Below are positions 49,250 through 61,559 of a stretch of 64,000 nucleotides of DNA, in pieces. The notes under the pieces were generated by a model. It searched no databases. It saw nothing but the letters and a program-made list of their open reading frames with translations, and was not told the DNA's origin. This DNA is from Rhodeus uyekii (lineage: Eukaryota; Chordata; Actinopteri; Cypriniformes; Acheilognathidae): contig JAWRVZ010000030.1 of NCBI GenBank assembly GCA_037043235.1, positions 652,001-716,000 of the forward strand. Reading direction: 5' to 3'. Numbering within the stretch: position 1 is the stretch's first letter; the number at the start of each line of letters is the position of its first letter. Made by a program: the position numbers and the translations under genes.

Positions 49250-51580
49250 ACCTTACGTATTAACCAGTTCTGGAATCGAATATAACCCCTACTACTATAC
49301 ATTTTATCTTGTGTAGTAAAGGATGAACAGCATGTACAATGGAGAATAACAATTTGAAATCAGTAACCTTTATGCCAACGTCCCTTTTAAGGTAAATCCC
49401 AAGGCAGTTATTTCTAGTTACAGCACTGAGTAGTGGCAGATTTTAGTTTAAATAACATTTTAAGTCACTAATAAAATTCGACAAAAATGATATCTTAGCT
49501 CAACTTTTTTTCAGACTGGTCTAGCTAATGCAGACTTGTTGAAGTGGGATTGTTCATGTGACTTTGAAAGCATACACTCTTATCACTGGTAATTTCTATA
49601 GGGAAGTCAAACTCCATCAGGCAAAACAGACGTGTTGAGACATTGGCCTTCGCTCCCAATCTCAAGTAGGCCACACGTGGCCAAGGGACCAATGGCGGCC
49701 ATTTTTCAAGAAGGCTTTCTGTTAGCATATGGGAGCCAGGACTGCAAGGATAGCCGAAGTAAACATGTTTATCTATGCTGAGCTCCTGAGCGCTCCCCTC
49801 AAACTGGCCATGTTTAAACAGTTTGTATATCTGACAGTGGGGGAGAATGCGCTTCCAAGATGAGGTACTGCACTGAACAACCACATTATGTTTGCAGCAG
49901 CGCTGGAAGTGATTACCAGTGTAGTTCATTATTCAGTTTGGTTGGAGGGGGGAGCATGAAGGCCCAAAGCATTTAGTGGTCAGAAAGGGGAGGCTTTTTT
50001 TCCTCTCTCATCAGTCTGTGAGTCTGTTCTGCAGTGTCAGCATTCAGCACACAAACACGGAATTCAGTAAAAGCTCTCTCCACTCTCCCAGAGCATTTCC
50101 CCCCTTTTTTTCCAACAGCCTGCTCCCTTCCCCCCTCGTGAACTGACATTCTAGAAGAAACATATGCTGCTAGTCCACATCAGAACAGCTTGTGCGGCCT
50201 GAATGGAAGAAGGCATGGAGAGAGGAAGCTGTCGGAAGGGTGGGGGAAGGGGTGGAGTGGTACGCGGAGAAGAGAGGAGAGTCTTCAAAAATGCTCACAA
50301 GTTTCTGGAAGTGTTGCATGTTGGACCTCCTCAGTGGTTCAAATGAAGTTGGGTGGAGAATATAACATTTTCTAGAGGAAATTACATTCTTATAGTTTAT
50401 GACCCCAGTTTACAGGGTGATTTGGAGTATTAGTGGCCGAAACTCAGGGCTGCTAACTGGGAAGTTGTTGGTTCAAATCTTCTAAAATCAACATCGTATT
50501 AAGATGGACTTTATTTGCTTTCCTAATGCATGTTCCTATCCTGATTGCGCATCACTCATTGGTGCACGTTATTCCCAAGAACTTGTCAAAACTGTAATGA
50601 CTTGCTCCGCATCTGAAAACACTTTCGCTTTCAGCTGACATCACAAATCTATTTGACTTTTCGAACCCCTCCAATCCAACCACCAACCTACATTCAGGCT
50701 CCAATCACTTCCTGATGTGTATGTGTGTGTCCATTAAGTCCACTAGACCGTAGGGTGTTACATTTGTAATTTTAGGTTTCAGAAGTGTGCGGCCGATATG
50801 AGTCGTCTATGCGCACTTTTGCCAAGACTTCAAGACAGTCGACATCATGAAAGTGTGGATTTGGAGGGCTTATACGGGACAGGTCCAATACAGACAGTCA
50901 TCTGCCAAATGACTATATATTTGGAAGGCCATTTTTGTTTTTCTACTTGCTTTGTGTCTGTGTGTGTATGTTTTAATTAGATTTCACTATTGTATGTTAC
51001 TCAAAATATTTACTTTATAGAGCTGATGGTAGCTCATTATTTCATTAATTCATAGGAAAATTAAGTTCTGGAGTTTGCAACTTGAAAACGGGTAACTGAG
51101 TTTGATGTAGTTCTGGTTTCTGGTTTTTATGGAAATACCAGGTGGTTTTAAGAAATGTTTAAAGGAAAAACCGTCTATTCAAAAAACAAATTTCCAGAGG
51201 CAATTGGATTAAAGTTGCAGCAAGTTTGGATACAGTTCTTCAAAATGCATGCTGTCAAAATGCTACAAAAGTGAAAGCAATTTAGGGAGCACTACCTTCA
51301 AATCGGTATTTCCACTTTGACTAGCAATTTAACGAAACAAGCATTTTACAGTGACAGTTTTCTCAGTGATAAAATACTTTAAACCACTTAAACCACCAAC
51401 TACGAGTATAAAATGTTTTGCTCTGTTTGTTTGAATGGTCTTACATGTTCAGGCTCAACCAGTTTCATGGGTTTAAAGTGAAACTACAAGGGAATGATGG
51501 CATCACCTGAAATCTCATCTGCAGATATCTATGCTGGAGAGAGTAACCACAACCATGTGTTTGTTTATTCTCACTTCCAG
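49250..51580. other. tead1: putative tead1 intron 1, region before the coding exon
   Basis: No coding exon recognised. The subregion 49930-50400 is repeat-poor, with polypyrimidine stretches, and could hold an alternative 5' exon or enhancer; nothing in it decides this. The open stretch 49525-49929 (minus) has no domain. Confidence 0.5.
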
Positions 51581-51833
51581 GGTTCACCCTAGTCTGCTCC
51601 AGGCTTCGGCTTGGAGGTCCCAACCGCCACCATTGATCCCAGCAGCTGGAGTGGCAGTGAAAGCTCTGCCGAAGACATTGAGAGGATGAGCGACTCAGCA
51701 GACAAGCCCATTGACAATGACGCTGAGGGGGTGTGGAGCCCTGACATAGAGCAGAGCTTCCAGGAGGCACTGGCCATCTACCCGCCCTGTGGACGCCGCA
51801 AAATTATCCTCTCAGATGAGGGCAAGATGTATG
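51581..51833 (+). other. tead1: tead1 exon (5' UTR end plus first coding segment)
   Basis: The acceptor TCACTTCCAG ends at 51580 and the donor GTAAGA starts at 51834. The first 51 bases (51581-51631) are untranslated in this reading and include an in-frame TAG at 51590-51592. Confidence 0.88.
51632..51833 (+). CDS. tead1: TEAD1 N-terminus and start of TEA domain, non-AUG start, 3' partial
   Basis: The segment encodes 67 residues: IDPSSWSGSESSAEDIERM, then SDSADKPIDND, then the TEA-domain start AEGVWSPDIEQSFQEALAIY and PPCGRRKIILSDEGKMY, with one base of the next Gly codon. TEAD1 is a nuclear DNA-binding factor that binds CATTCC sites and recruits YAP/TAZ through its C-terminus; only DNA-binding helix 1 and nearby residues are here. 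I chose ATT at 51632 as start. An in-frame TAG at 51590 precedes it, no ATG lies between, the context is CCGCCACC-ATT-G, and mammalian TEAD1 starts at AUU at this position. The first in-frame ATG is at 51686 (residue 19). DPSSWSGSES and the parva neighbour favour TEAD1 over TEAD3 or TEAD4; which fish paralogue is not decided. Confidence 0.93.
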
Positions 51834-52899
51834 GTAAGAACATAGTGCTCCTTCCAAACGATGCCACAAACCATCTCCCTGTTTCTTCAGAAACCAATCA
51901 GCAGAAGATGCAAAAATGCAAGGTGTTGACTTTGGTGTAGCTCAGTTGACAAATTATGATATGGCAAATAATAACACCTTGTCCTTAACAGTTGCAAATG
52001 ATTCGTCACTTCAATAGTCATCTGAGGTTTTGTCTTAACCAGCCGCAGCCATTGATCGCTTAGGATCACTTCATTCCAATGTCTGTTGCACAGGGTTGCC
52101 CCAGCCATAGTGAAACGAAATCTTGCGTAGTGGCTTTATGTTAAATCAACAGGAGCTCAAAATTGTCGCACTCTTGCTGATATATGTTCCAGGTCTTGTT
52201 GGTTGCAATTCAGGCCATTCCAAAGATAAAAAATCTGTTAGGTTGCATGATACATACTTTCATGCTTGTAATTAAAAGCACTTATGAACTAAAGATAAGC
52301 TCCCTGCTGTCAAAATAAAAGTTGAATTATTGCTAATACAATTGTTAATCAATAACTTGTTTGAAAATGAATTAAGACATCCAAAAGTATTAGTAATTAA
52401 AAAAAAAAAATTTCAAAGCAATATTCACAAAATATATATAATCACAGTATTTTGGCCAAATTGTACCCTACAAAGAAGCATAACAACACTTTTTAATCTC
52501 TTTTAATTGCAATCAAAAGATTTAAAAAAAATAAACAGAAAAATTGCAATTAGTTTCTCCCTCCAAAACCAGCTTCCCTAATGTTTTAACTAATTTATTA
52601 ATCATCAATGGACAAAATCATGCATAGTTTTTTTTCTTTCATAATATTTTTTTTCAAAATGTTATAACTTGCATTTTTTTCTGAAACCACTTTGCTTTTC
52701 AACTCATGTCACCAAGCCCTCGTATTTTTCATCCCCTCAGCATTTTTCAAGATCCAGTAAAATTAGCTCTTACATTTTTTTTCTCCGTACTGAATATGCG
52801 GCTTCACATCACATTATGGAAGTAATATGGATTGCGGGCACTCTTTTTCGGCTGAAATATATTTGACTTGTTGCTGGAAACTGTCACTTTGCTTCTAGT

Positions 52900-53500
52900 T
52901 AAGACACGTTGTAAATTTCACATGACAAGGTAAAAACACTCAGGCTGCTTGGATCGGTCCCAGAGGTGATCGCTGGAGGTGAGAAGTGAAACTGAGGGCT
53001 GAGAGTGAAGGGGAGGAGAAGATGAGAATAATGGTCAATTAGGAATCTCTGAAGTCTTCGCGGGCCTCTGCAGCAGGCTTCCCATTCGTTGGGTTGTTGT
53101 TGAGTAGTGGGAGTGTAAGTAAAGCAGCATGAACTATTAGTCAGGAGCAGATGGTACTGCGGCTGTCACCAGCTGTGCCACCCCCTCCTCCTCCTCTCCT
53201 TCTCCTGCCGTCCTCCCCCTTTCCTCCATTCCTGGCTGGGTGATGTCATGGAAAGAGGGAATATTTTCTTTCTGCGGTGTTGGAGTCCCTCACAGCTTGT
53301 CAGTGTCAAGTGAAAGCAGAAGGGCCTCGGGGCATTCGTTTGCAGCTGTCATGTGACCCCTCCGGCCAAATGAAATGTAAAGTTTAGGAGTGGCAGTAAA
53401 GCCTCTCAGCTGCCACTGCAAAGAGAGTTTCGGGCCACCCTGCACACTCTCTTCCCTCAAACTCACTTCCGTTCATGCCCTCCGTTCAGAATTGAAGCAA
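52900..53500. promoter_or_regulatory. candidate intronic regulatory block
   Basis: Repeat-poor, GC-richer segment about 1.1 kb after the tead1 coding exon. It has a long pyrimidine tract (about 53175-53230) ending in CATTCCT (M-CAT, about 53228) and 'tgatgtcatgg'. Function inferred only. Confidence 0.33.
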
Positions 53501-53594
53501 GAAAATAAGTTTGAATGATCAAATCCAATTGTAAGATTCACTACTGCCCAGACTCTTATAAAAAGGGTTTATTTTGTTTATTACGCTGGAAACA

Positions 53595-53800
53595 CTTTAC
53601 AATAAAGGTTCATTTGTTACCATTAGGAAATACATTAATAATGAGCTATGCATTGGTTACTGTATTTATTCATCTTTGTTAATAAAATACTGTTCATGTT
53701 AGTTCACAGTGCATTAACTAATGTTAACAAATACTAATTTGATTGTAATAATGTATTAGTAAAACAAACATTCACTATCTTAAAGCCAGATTAAGAAATT
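53595..53800. repeat. MITE (AACACTTTACAATAA family)
   Basis: AACACTTTACAATAAAGGTT and then 'tgcattaactaatgttaac' motifs, as in 2155-2340. Non-coding. Confidence 0.6.
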
Positions 53801-53829
53801 GAAGTACAATAAAGTTTACAACAAATGAT

Positions 53830-54115
53830 TTAGACTACCGTTCAAGAATGTTTTTGAATGAAGTCTCTTATGCTCTCCAAAGCTGCTAATTTATCTGATG
53901 AACGATATAGAAATAAATGCAATATTGTGAAATATGATTACAATTTTAAAGAACCAGTGATTAAAAAGTTATTCTTGATGTAAAGCTGAATTTTCAGCAT
54001 CATTATTCTGATCTTCAGTGTCACGCGATCCTTCAGAAATCATTCTAATATGATGATTTTATACGTCTTGAAAAAAAAATGTTCTGCTTAATATTTGGAA
54101 TACAGTGAATACCAT
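53830..54115. repeat. half copy of the CTCACCA-end palindromic MITE
   Basis: 'tgcaatattgtgaaatat' and 'cagtgtcacgcgatccttca' followed by 'gaaatcattctaatatg' match 25080-25170. The second arm is missing. Confidence 0.65.
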
Positions 54116-54149
54116 CATGTGAGATATATGCACAAGTATTTAATTATTT

Positions 54150-54790
54150 GGTCGCACTTAAATCAGGGTCTAATACAACTATTAATTTGACTTTTGCCTC
54201 AAACTCCTAATTACTGCTTATTAATAATTTGTACCGTAATTGTTTGGTTTAGGTATTGGGTTTGATTAAGGGATATAGCACATGACCATGCAGAAAATAG
54301 CATTAATATGTGTTTTAATAGTACTAGTATTAGTACTATTGTCAAAGTCATGTCGTGTCTCGTCACTTCCTGTTGCTTCCTGTGTTATCCATTGTGTTTC
54401 CGTCTCAGCTGCCACTCCCCTTGTTAGTCTTGTCAGGCGTTTCCCATTATCCTGTGTATATAAACCCTCATGTTCTCCCTTGTCTTTGTCAATTGTTAAC
54501 GTTTCCATGTCGTAACCTCATAGTGTGTTTCCGAGTTTTCCTAGTTATTCCTAGTTTTTGTTTGTTTATGCACAAGTGTGCCGTTTTCTGTTTATATTTA
54601 AAGTGTTTTTGTTTAATAAATTGAGTTTTACGCTGATCCCTGCCTTTCTCGCCCTTGTCATTCATCCCGGTGTTACAAATATTAGTATTAATAATATTAG
54701 TTTATTAGTACTAATAAACAGCTAATGTCACAGTAATTGGCATTAAAGTAAGTAATAAACTAGTTAATAGTGACCCTAAATCAAATATTT
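54150..54790. repeat. MITE split by LTR-like copy (f)
   Basis: The left part 54150-54339 ('cgcacttaaatcagggtcta') and the right part 54678-54790 ('aatagtgaccctaaatcaa') carry inverted ends of one family, with the LTR-like element between them. A partial copy is at 61022-61145. Confidence 0.62.
54340..54677 (+). mobile_element. solo-LTR-like copy (f), best preserved
   Basis: It starts TGTCAAAGTCATGTCGTGTC, with CACTTCCTG repeats in a U3-like part. Then come a TATA box 'gtgtatataaaccctcatg' at about 54453-54471, the poly(A) signal AATAAA at about 54616, and the end GGTGTTACA. The TG...CA ends and this order of signals are those of an LTR. No internal coding region, so a solo LTR. Confidence 0.72.
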
Positions 54791-57741
54791 AATTCAAATA
54801 ATTAAACATATCTTATATAAAAGTTGTCACTTGTTTTCAATAAATAAAATGTATTCTCTTTTTCAAGGTTATCGCTCAAAACACGTAATGAAACTGCAAA
54901 ATACCACTGTATGCTGTACCATATTCAAGAAAGTTCTTTTAAAAGAAATTATATTCCTTCTCACATAAATTAATATTGTTTTAAAATAAGTATTTTTTAT
55001 CTACAAAATCGATTTTTGCAGAGTCAGGAAGAGGATTTTATAGTGAATGAAACAATGCTGAATAATAATGCATTTTCTATTACAGTTTTCTTGTTCATCA
55101 TTTGTACAAAGGAAGTAGCATGTGTATTTTTATAGATCCAACAGGAAATGATATCACCGGAATCACCTCAGCACGTCAGCAGTTGAGAACCGGTGTGCAG
55201 TGCTGGTGCTGCTGACCTGTCTGAGCGGGCAGGGATTGACTAGAGGTCAGCTGTAGCAGCTGTTCAGGGTGTCCAGTTTCATGTTTACTCAACAGCGATG
55301 TCCATCATAGCCTCAGGAGTAATGTTTCACAGTCCTCCAGACCACAGGCAGAGCCAACAAGAAAGCAGCGCACATTGTCACACATGTAATATGTATTACA
55401 AGCAGATGATCACGTACAATAGATGAATCAGATTTGTACACAAATCCCTGCCAACAAAGTTTAGACTTGATGCTGTAAAAGCATATTGATTCAGTTACTC
55501 TTCAAATGAAGAGCTCAAGATTGTTTTCTTTGGGAGATTTTTGGTTGTTCTCATAATCTGCTGCAGAACTGTTGGAGGAAAAGACGAAAAATCAAGGCTA
55601 CAGTATATGTAGGGATCATGCTGAGGATAGAGAGAGAGAGACTTTAGGCAGAAGTATAAATATACTGACTTTAATGGCTCTAGAAAAGGAACATTAAATT
55701 CAACATAAGCCAAAGCAACAGTCTGGATGATCACATCTTATACCATGAGTAAATCAAAATTCAGAAATTGTTTCCATGTAAAGCTTCCCAAATCAGAACA
55801 TATTTAATGTTTGCTGTACAGCTGTAAGCAACATTTTGAACCAAATGACATTTTGGCTGGTCACAGGTGCTTAATCAAACACACATAAGAGCTTACGTTT
55901 GTCGCTTTATAAAGTTACCTGCCAAAATGCTTTTCATGCACACAGATCTGAATTTTTTACCTCATCTCATCATATCATGCATCATGCTTTTTTTTTCGTT
56001 GCAACATTTAACAAAGCACCACAATTAATGTCAAACGTTGTAGATAGAATTTAACAATGATGCAAATTAATGTTTACACTAAAACTCTGTAACACTTTCT
56101 GGAAAATAAGTTGCACCTAACTATACTGTAAGTCACACCAGGTTGAAATCGCATTGTCAAGAAAATAAAACACACACACAGATTGTTATATTATTATTAA
56201 TACTCTAAACATGTATCTTAGATCCTCTCACTCCACAACTATTCATCTCAGTGATATGCATAACTTGCTGTATGTGGATTGCTCAGTTATCTGTTACAAC
56301 TCGTCATTTTGCCTGCTTGTAGTTGGCTGTTTCCTTTTTTGATTATATGATGTCATTACTCTGACATCAGCCAATTGCTGCATTGCTGATCATGGTTTGA
56401 AGTATCGATATATATCGAAGTATAGATTTGCCCTTTTCAATGGACACAAGGTATTTTATTCAAATTTAAAAATACGTTTGATGAACCAAATTAGCAATTA
56501 TCACGAATAGAAGATCTGGCATCTGTCAAATCATCTCAGAACATAAATGATAGAGTCATTCATTATAAAAACATTTATTATAAACTGCAAGGTTGAACTA
56601 ATTTATTTAAAGCCAAACTGAAACTATCGGCATGTAGGAAATGCAAATACTCTAATCCAAATGTGAGCATATTCTGCATTTTTGCATGCTTGACATTCAT
56701 TTCATTTCACAAGTCGCACAAGTTTTCGAATATAAGCTGCAGTGAATTTCAGATGATAAAATGGTGACTTTTATTCTGGACATTGTGGTAAAGGTGTGTT
56801 TTGCCAATATAGACTCTTTTTTGTCTTTAAGGATTTGAGCATTGTGTCTAGAGCAGATCTCTGAAAGACAGTGGTCGGTCTTTCACAAAGTTTGGCGGGA
56901 CATTGGAAGCAGCAGATTGCGGCTGCCCTCTCTCTGAGCGTTGAGTCGTTGTGTAGTCTCGTCTTTCAGCTTTGCAGCTGTCACTGGGTCCTAGTGCCAA
57001 AGCCATCACACCGTGAACTGTGACCCGCTCACTCACTCAACCATTAACAAGGGCCGTTACAACTGTCAAAACAAGAGGGTGCGTCTGTCAGTGGGGTTCC
57101 GGGACAAATTAGAGAAACAGACTTGATTGGCATTTTTGGTGAATTGAATGTGGTTAATGGGCCATTTTTCTCTACTGGGTTATTTTGACTCTTGGGTTGT
57201 TGTGCTTGTCTATTGTGGCCCATGTTCAAAACAGACATAACAGGCTCAAGAAATCAAGACATTTGACCAGCTGTGATTCTTTAGTTGTCATTCTGCAAAT
57301 ACATTTATTACATGCATTTATTAATTGCACTAAACACCAGCATTTAACACTTACACTATGTTGGTGGTATATATGATCTGCAGATCAATGCTGGTTAGCC
57401 TATGATGTTTTTCTTAAAGTTTTATGACTTTTTGTCATTTAGGGTGATGAACATGTCTGCAAAGTGTTCACACTGATTTGCTGTGGAATGTGTGTATGAA
57501 ATTTAGATTACAATTATGATATTTGCAGGTCAATTTGATGTGCATATTTCATGGTTAACCCTCATCCTCTCCTGTACCTGTAGCAGATCCTTCCCTGCAT
57601 TGTAAATATTTTAAAATCTAGCCACTTCTTATCAGTATGCACTGTGACTGATTTGTATCAGTATGCACTGTGACTTTTGAGAAAAATAAAATAAAAACAT
57701 TGCGCCCAATATGTCCCATTCATTTTAATGGGAATACCTAG

Positions 57742-57742
<1 letters not shown>

Positions 57743-57787
<45 letters not shown>

Positions 57788-57832
57788 GTGTGTGCGTGTG
57801 CGTGTGTGTGTGTGCGCGTGCGTGTGTGCATG
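57743..57832 (+). repeat. (TG)n microsatellite with GC interruptions
   Basis: About 90 bases of TG with CG interruptions (alternating purine-pyrimidine). Confidence 0.95.
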
Positions 57833-58689
57833 TTAGTGTGTTCTTCATCGGGGATGTTTTATAGTCTCATGCCTTCATTTGTGTGTGTTTTTGTTCTGGA
57901 TTGTGCCAGATTTATTTTTATTTTTTACAAATAAGTTTCCAGTTCCCATTCATATCTATGGGGTCAAATTGACCCACGAGATAAGGATTTGTTACTATTT
58001 TTATATAACTATTTTTATACTATTTTATTGAACCATATAAATTCAATATTTTTTTGAGTGTACACTCAAACACTTAGATTTTCAAAAATTGCTCTGTTCA
58101 CACCATAACTAATTTGGAAGAGATTAAAACTTGTGATATTATATAATCATAGTGGTTTGTGACTTGAATTCATGTGTTTCAATGACAACACTATCAATGC
58201 TGAAATGAATCTGCAGCAGTCAGGTGGCACAGGTCAGTGCTCTTTAATTTGTTTATGTTTATTAATATTGTAATGTTATGAGCTTTGAGACATTTTATAG
58301 TTTAGAGCCGTCTCTTGCTGTGTGTGTTCATGTTTAAGTGACTTTAGAGACGCTCTGAAGGGAGGTTGGGATTTCAAAGCTGGCTTGCTATTGCTAGCCG
58401 CTCTGAAAATTGCCTTCCCCACCTTTAACTAGCGAAACTTAGTTGGTGAAGCTTGCTTTTGATCTATCCATCAACTGACTAGTTGGAATCCGGGTTCAGT
58501 CAAAACGCGGACTAGTCGATTTTGAAGATATGTAGTTGATAATGACGATAATCAAGTAAGGATTTCTTAACCCTGTGAGCTTTTCAGGTTCATACAAATG
58601 TTTTTTTCCGAGGCAAACGGAAACGGTGACCTTACAACATTCTGCCTCGTGTTTGTGTGATTCTTCTCTCTTGTGTACCATTGCTTTAA

Positions 58690-59500
58690 TGAAATGCACT
58701 AGCTGGCAGGCCACTCTCCAGAATGCCACAGGAGCTGATGAGATCTCCTTTGAGAGGTCCTCCATGCTGATGAAGCACCCTGATTGGCTGGGGATTGGAT
58801 GATTATTTTTGTTTTAGGGCAGCTTAGAACCCGATGGCATCAAGATTCACACAGCTCTATAATTGAGGTCCAGCAGCCTTTAGCCTCGATAAAACGGCCG
58901 CCGTGCATTTCCTGGCTCTTACGAGAAGGAGAGGCGCAGGTATTTTGGTGCAGAGAGACCCGCGGGATTGCACATATTCACTGTGCATAGCTCTCTGCGA
59001 GAGACGCCGTCCTGAGTACCCTTAAGCCCTTTGTTCCCCTGGCTGAATGCAGTTAATTAGCAACAGTCACTATAGCAACTGCCTCTCACTTCAAAACAAT
59101 GTCTAATTTTTGCAGCAAAGCTTATCATACTGTTTACCTGATGGGCTCTGTAGCGCCCTGAGTTGTGCCGGGGCTGGCTCCCTGCCCAGCCTCAGAGGTT
59201 AATTGTGACCGCAGTGAAAAACATCACAACAGCTGCTTTGTGATGAGAGGAGCATGAAAAGGGGTGGAAGAAAGTGGCGGTCCCCTTGAGCAGAAAGAAG
59301 CGAAGACGCGGCACTTACATAATTCACCTGCTTTGCGAGCCTCCATTCAGCACGCCCTACGTGATTACATACCCTCTGAATTATATAAATGAACACATGA
59401 CCAGATGTGAAATATGGCAAAAAACGCACAATGGGACATTGAGTTCCCAGAAATTGCATTTAATGGATGTTATTGTGCACGCAGCAGAGCCTTAAGTCAA
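58690..59500. promoter_or_regulatory. candidate conserved non-coding block
   Basis: Repeat-free and GC-richer than its flanks ('gataaaacggccgccgtgca', 'gagacccgcgggattgcaca'). ORFs in it are short and domain-free. A regulatory role is inference from composition. Confidence 0.32.
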
Positions 59501-59851
59501 ATTGTTAGGAATAATGCGCCACAGCAGGATGCTGACTGTAATGTGTGATATGTAGAAACTTTTCCCAGTTTCTTTTTAAGGAACTTCATTTGTGCTTCAA
59601 ACTGGTTTTTGGAGGGGGGGAAAATCATTGTAAGCAGTACAGTAACAAGCGGAAAAAATAAACCATGAATTTTCCCAACCAGCCATGGCCTCAACATTTG
59701 GGTGGCTGTTACGTTTGGTTACGTTTGGCATAGTTCCCCTCCCCCATCGATCTAATTCTCACTATTAGCAGGATGTTGTCCGTTTATTAGTACTGATAAC
59801 GCAAAAATTAATGCCTTACTATGCCTCAATCTCATATTTTACAATTGAATA

Positions 59852-61019
59852 CCATATTTTCCTGCATATAACCCGCGGGTTATACCAGATTTTACAAACC
59901 CTGCAGGGGGGGTGCAGGTTATATATAAGGTGCGGGCTATATCACACGTTTTTTACACGTAATAATATTTCAATATATTTGTTATGTCCCTAAGGATGTA
60001 AAGGTTTTTTTTTTTTGCTGTATTTTCTGTTTTTCTTTCTTGTGAGGGTTGTTGTCTCTGGCGCTGACAGCTGGCGCTGATAGGCTGTCTGACCTGTCAA
60101 TCATGCAAGAAGATGTGATTGGCTGTGCTGCCATGAGGGCGGGCTCTTCTTTTGCCGGCAGCAATTTCACCCTTTAGCCTAAGACTGGTTGCCCACTGAA
60201 GCTAAGCAGGGCTGAGGCTGGTTATTTTCCTGGATGGGAGATTGACTTGGTTGCTGCTGGAAGTGGTGTTAGGAGGCCAGCAGGGGGTGCTCACCCTGCG
60301 GTCTGTGTGGGACCTACCGCCCCGGTATAGTGACGTGGACACTGTACTGATATGAGCACCGTCTTTCGGATGAAACGTTAAACCGAGGTCCTGACTCTCT
60401 ATGGTCATTAAAAATCCCAGGATGTTCTACGTAAAGAGTAGGGGTTTAACCCCGGCATCCTGGCCAAATTAGTCCATCATGGCTTTCTAACTATCCCCAT
60501 TCTCTGATTGGCCACCAATAAGCTGGTGTGTGGTGAGCGTTCTGGCGCAATATACCTGCTGTCGCATCATCCAGGTGGATGCTGCACTCTAGTGGCGGTT
60601 GAGGAGACCCCCCCCCCCCTGTCCATGTAAGCGCTTTGAGTGTCATATATAAATGTAATGAATTATTATTATTATTATTCTCATCTCATCCGATGATAAA
60701 AACCTGTAGAATCACTTCTTAAGGGACAAGCTGCTGCACAGCGGGAGACACTGCTTTTTCTTTTTCTTCTGATTCTGACTTGTGTTTGTTTTCTTATTGT
60801 TTGAATTTCACGCACAAGCACTGTGTACCGAGTCTGAACAGTTATGGATAATTGACGTCGTATGAGCAACATTCGAATTTCGAAATGTGAACTTACACAA
60901 AAAAGTTAATCAATCTATGGGTAAAGATATAAAGGTGCGGGTTATGCCAACGGTTTTTTACACAGCACCCAAAACCTGTGGGCTATGTGAGGGTGCGGAT
61001 TATCTGCGGGAAAATACGG
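59852..61019. mobile_element. TIR element (CCNTATTTTCC ends) carrying a SINE
   Basis: The left end CCATATTTTCCTGCATATAA and the complement of the right end CCGTATTTTCCCGCAGATAA match. TA lies on each side (59850-59851, 61020-61021). 'ggtgcgggttat' motifs repeat near both ends. Without the nested SINE it would be about 660 bp. Non-coding. Confidence 0.78.
60172..60680 (+). mobile_element. 5S rRNA-derived SINE (SINE3-like)
   Basis: The head GAAGCTAAGCAGGGCTGAG, 'ctggttattttcctggatgg' and GGGAGA copy the 5S rRNA internal control region (A box and C box). A long unrelated body follows ('ctttcggatgaaacgttaaa'), then 'gcgctttgagtgtcatatat' and an (ATT)n tail. It is not a functional 5S gene, because the 5S 3' part is replaced. 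Confidence 0.85.
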
Positions 61020-61021
61020 TA

Positions 61022-61145
61022 CTTAAACTACCTTACTAACTATTAATATATTAATAAGCAATAATTAGCCGTTTATTGAGGCAAAAGTCATAGTTAATAG
61101 TTATTTAATAGTGAGATTTGGACCCTAATCTAAAGTGTAACCAAA
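61022..61145. repeat. fragment of the AGGGTC MITE family
   Basis: 'ttaataagcaataattagcc' and 'ggaccctaatctaaagtgta' match the family at 54150-54790. Confidence 0.58.
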
Positions 61146-61559
61146 AATTCTATTATCATTTCCTCTGACTTTCTTTTCCAAGTTAGACTCTCTTTCTTCT
61201 GTGGAGCATAAAAGAAGGGAAACGTCAATGTGTGTTTTTTGTCAGTGATCACAGAATGGTTTGGTTACCAACATTCTTCAAAGTATCATCCTTTGTGTTT
61301 TAATCACAGAACTTTCTTAATTTTTGAAATTTTCTTAAAGATTTCAGCCAATGCAACAGTGTATTCAGTGCAATAAAGCATTATTTGAATTATTTTAAAG
61401 AAAAAAAGAGAAGAATCGTCAAAACAAGATTTATTCTCATGTCTTAATATCTTATACAGTTAAACTGCTTTAAGGATGTTTTTACTTGATTAAGATATGA
61501 TATGGTTCTCTATTAATTCCTTTCACCATGCACTGGATTTCAGACATGCGTGTTGGGAA

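Larger units (their letters stand above)
54800..59850. other. tead1 intron, no gene recognised
   Basis: Mostly AT-rich. It holds a decayed relative of the 'ataagtcgcac' element (about 56090-56790), a (TG)n array at 57743-57832, and a repeat-poor block at 58690-59500. Confidence 0.55.

Noticed and set aside
49525..49929. 134-codon open frame on the minus strand
   Set aside because: No domain and no promoter or splice context; likely chance.
51611..51631. TTG at 51611 as the tead1 start
   Set aside because: It is in frame, but its context (GGC before, G after) is weaker than that of ATT at 51632, and ATT is the known start position in mammals.
60172..60260. Possible 5S rRNA gene
   Set aside because: Only the internal control region is kept; the 5' and 3' parts of 5S are missing and a SINE body follows.
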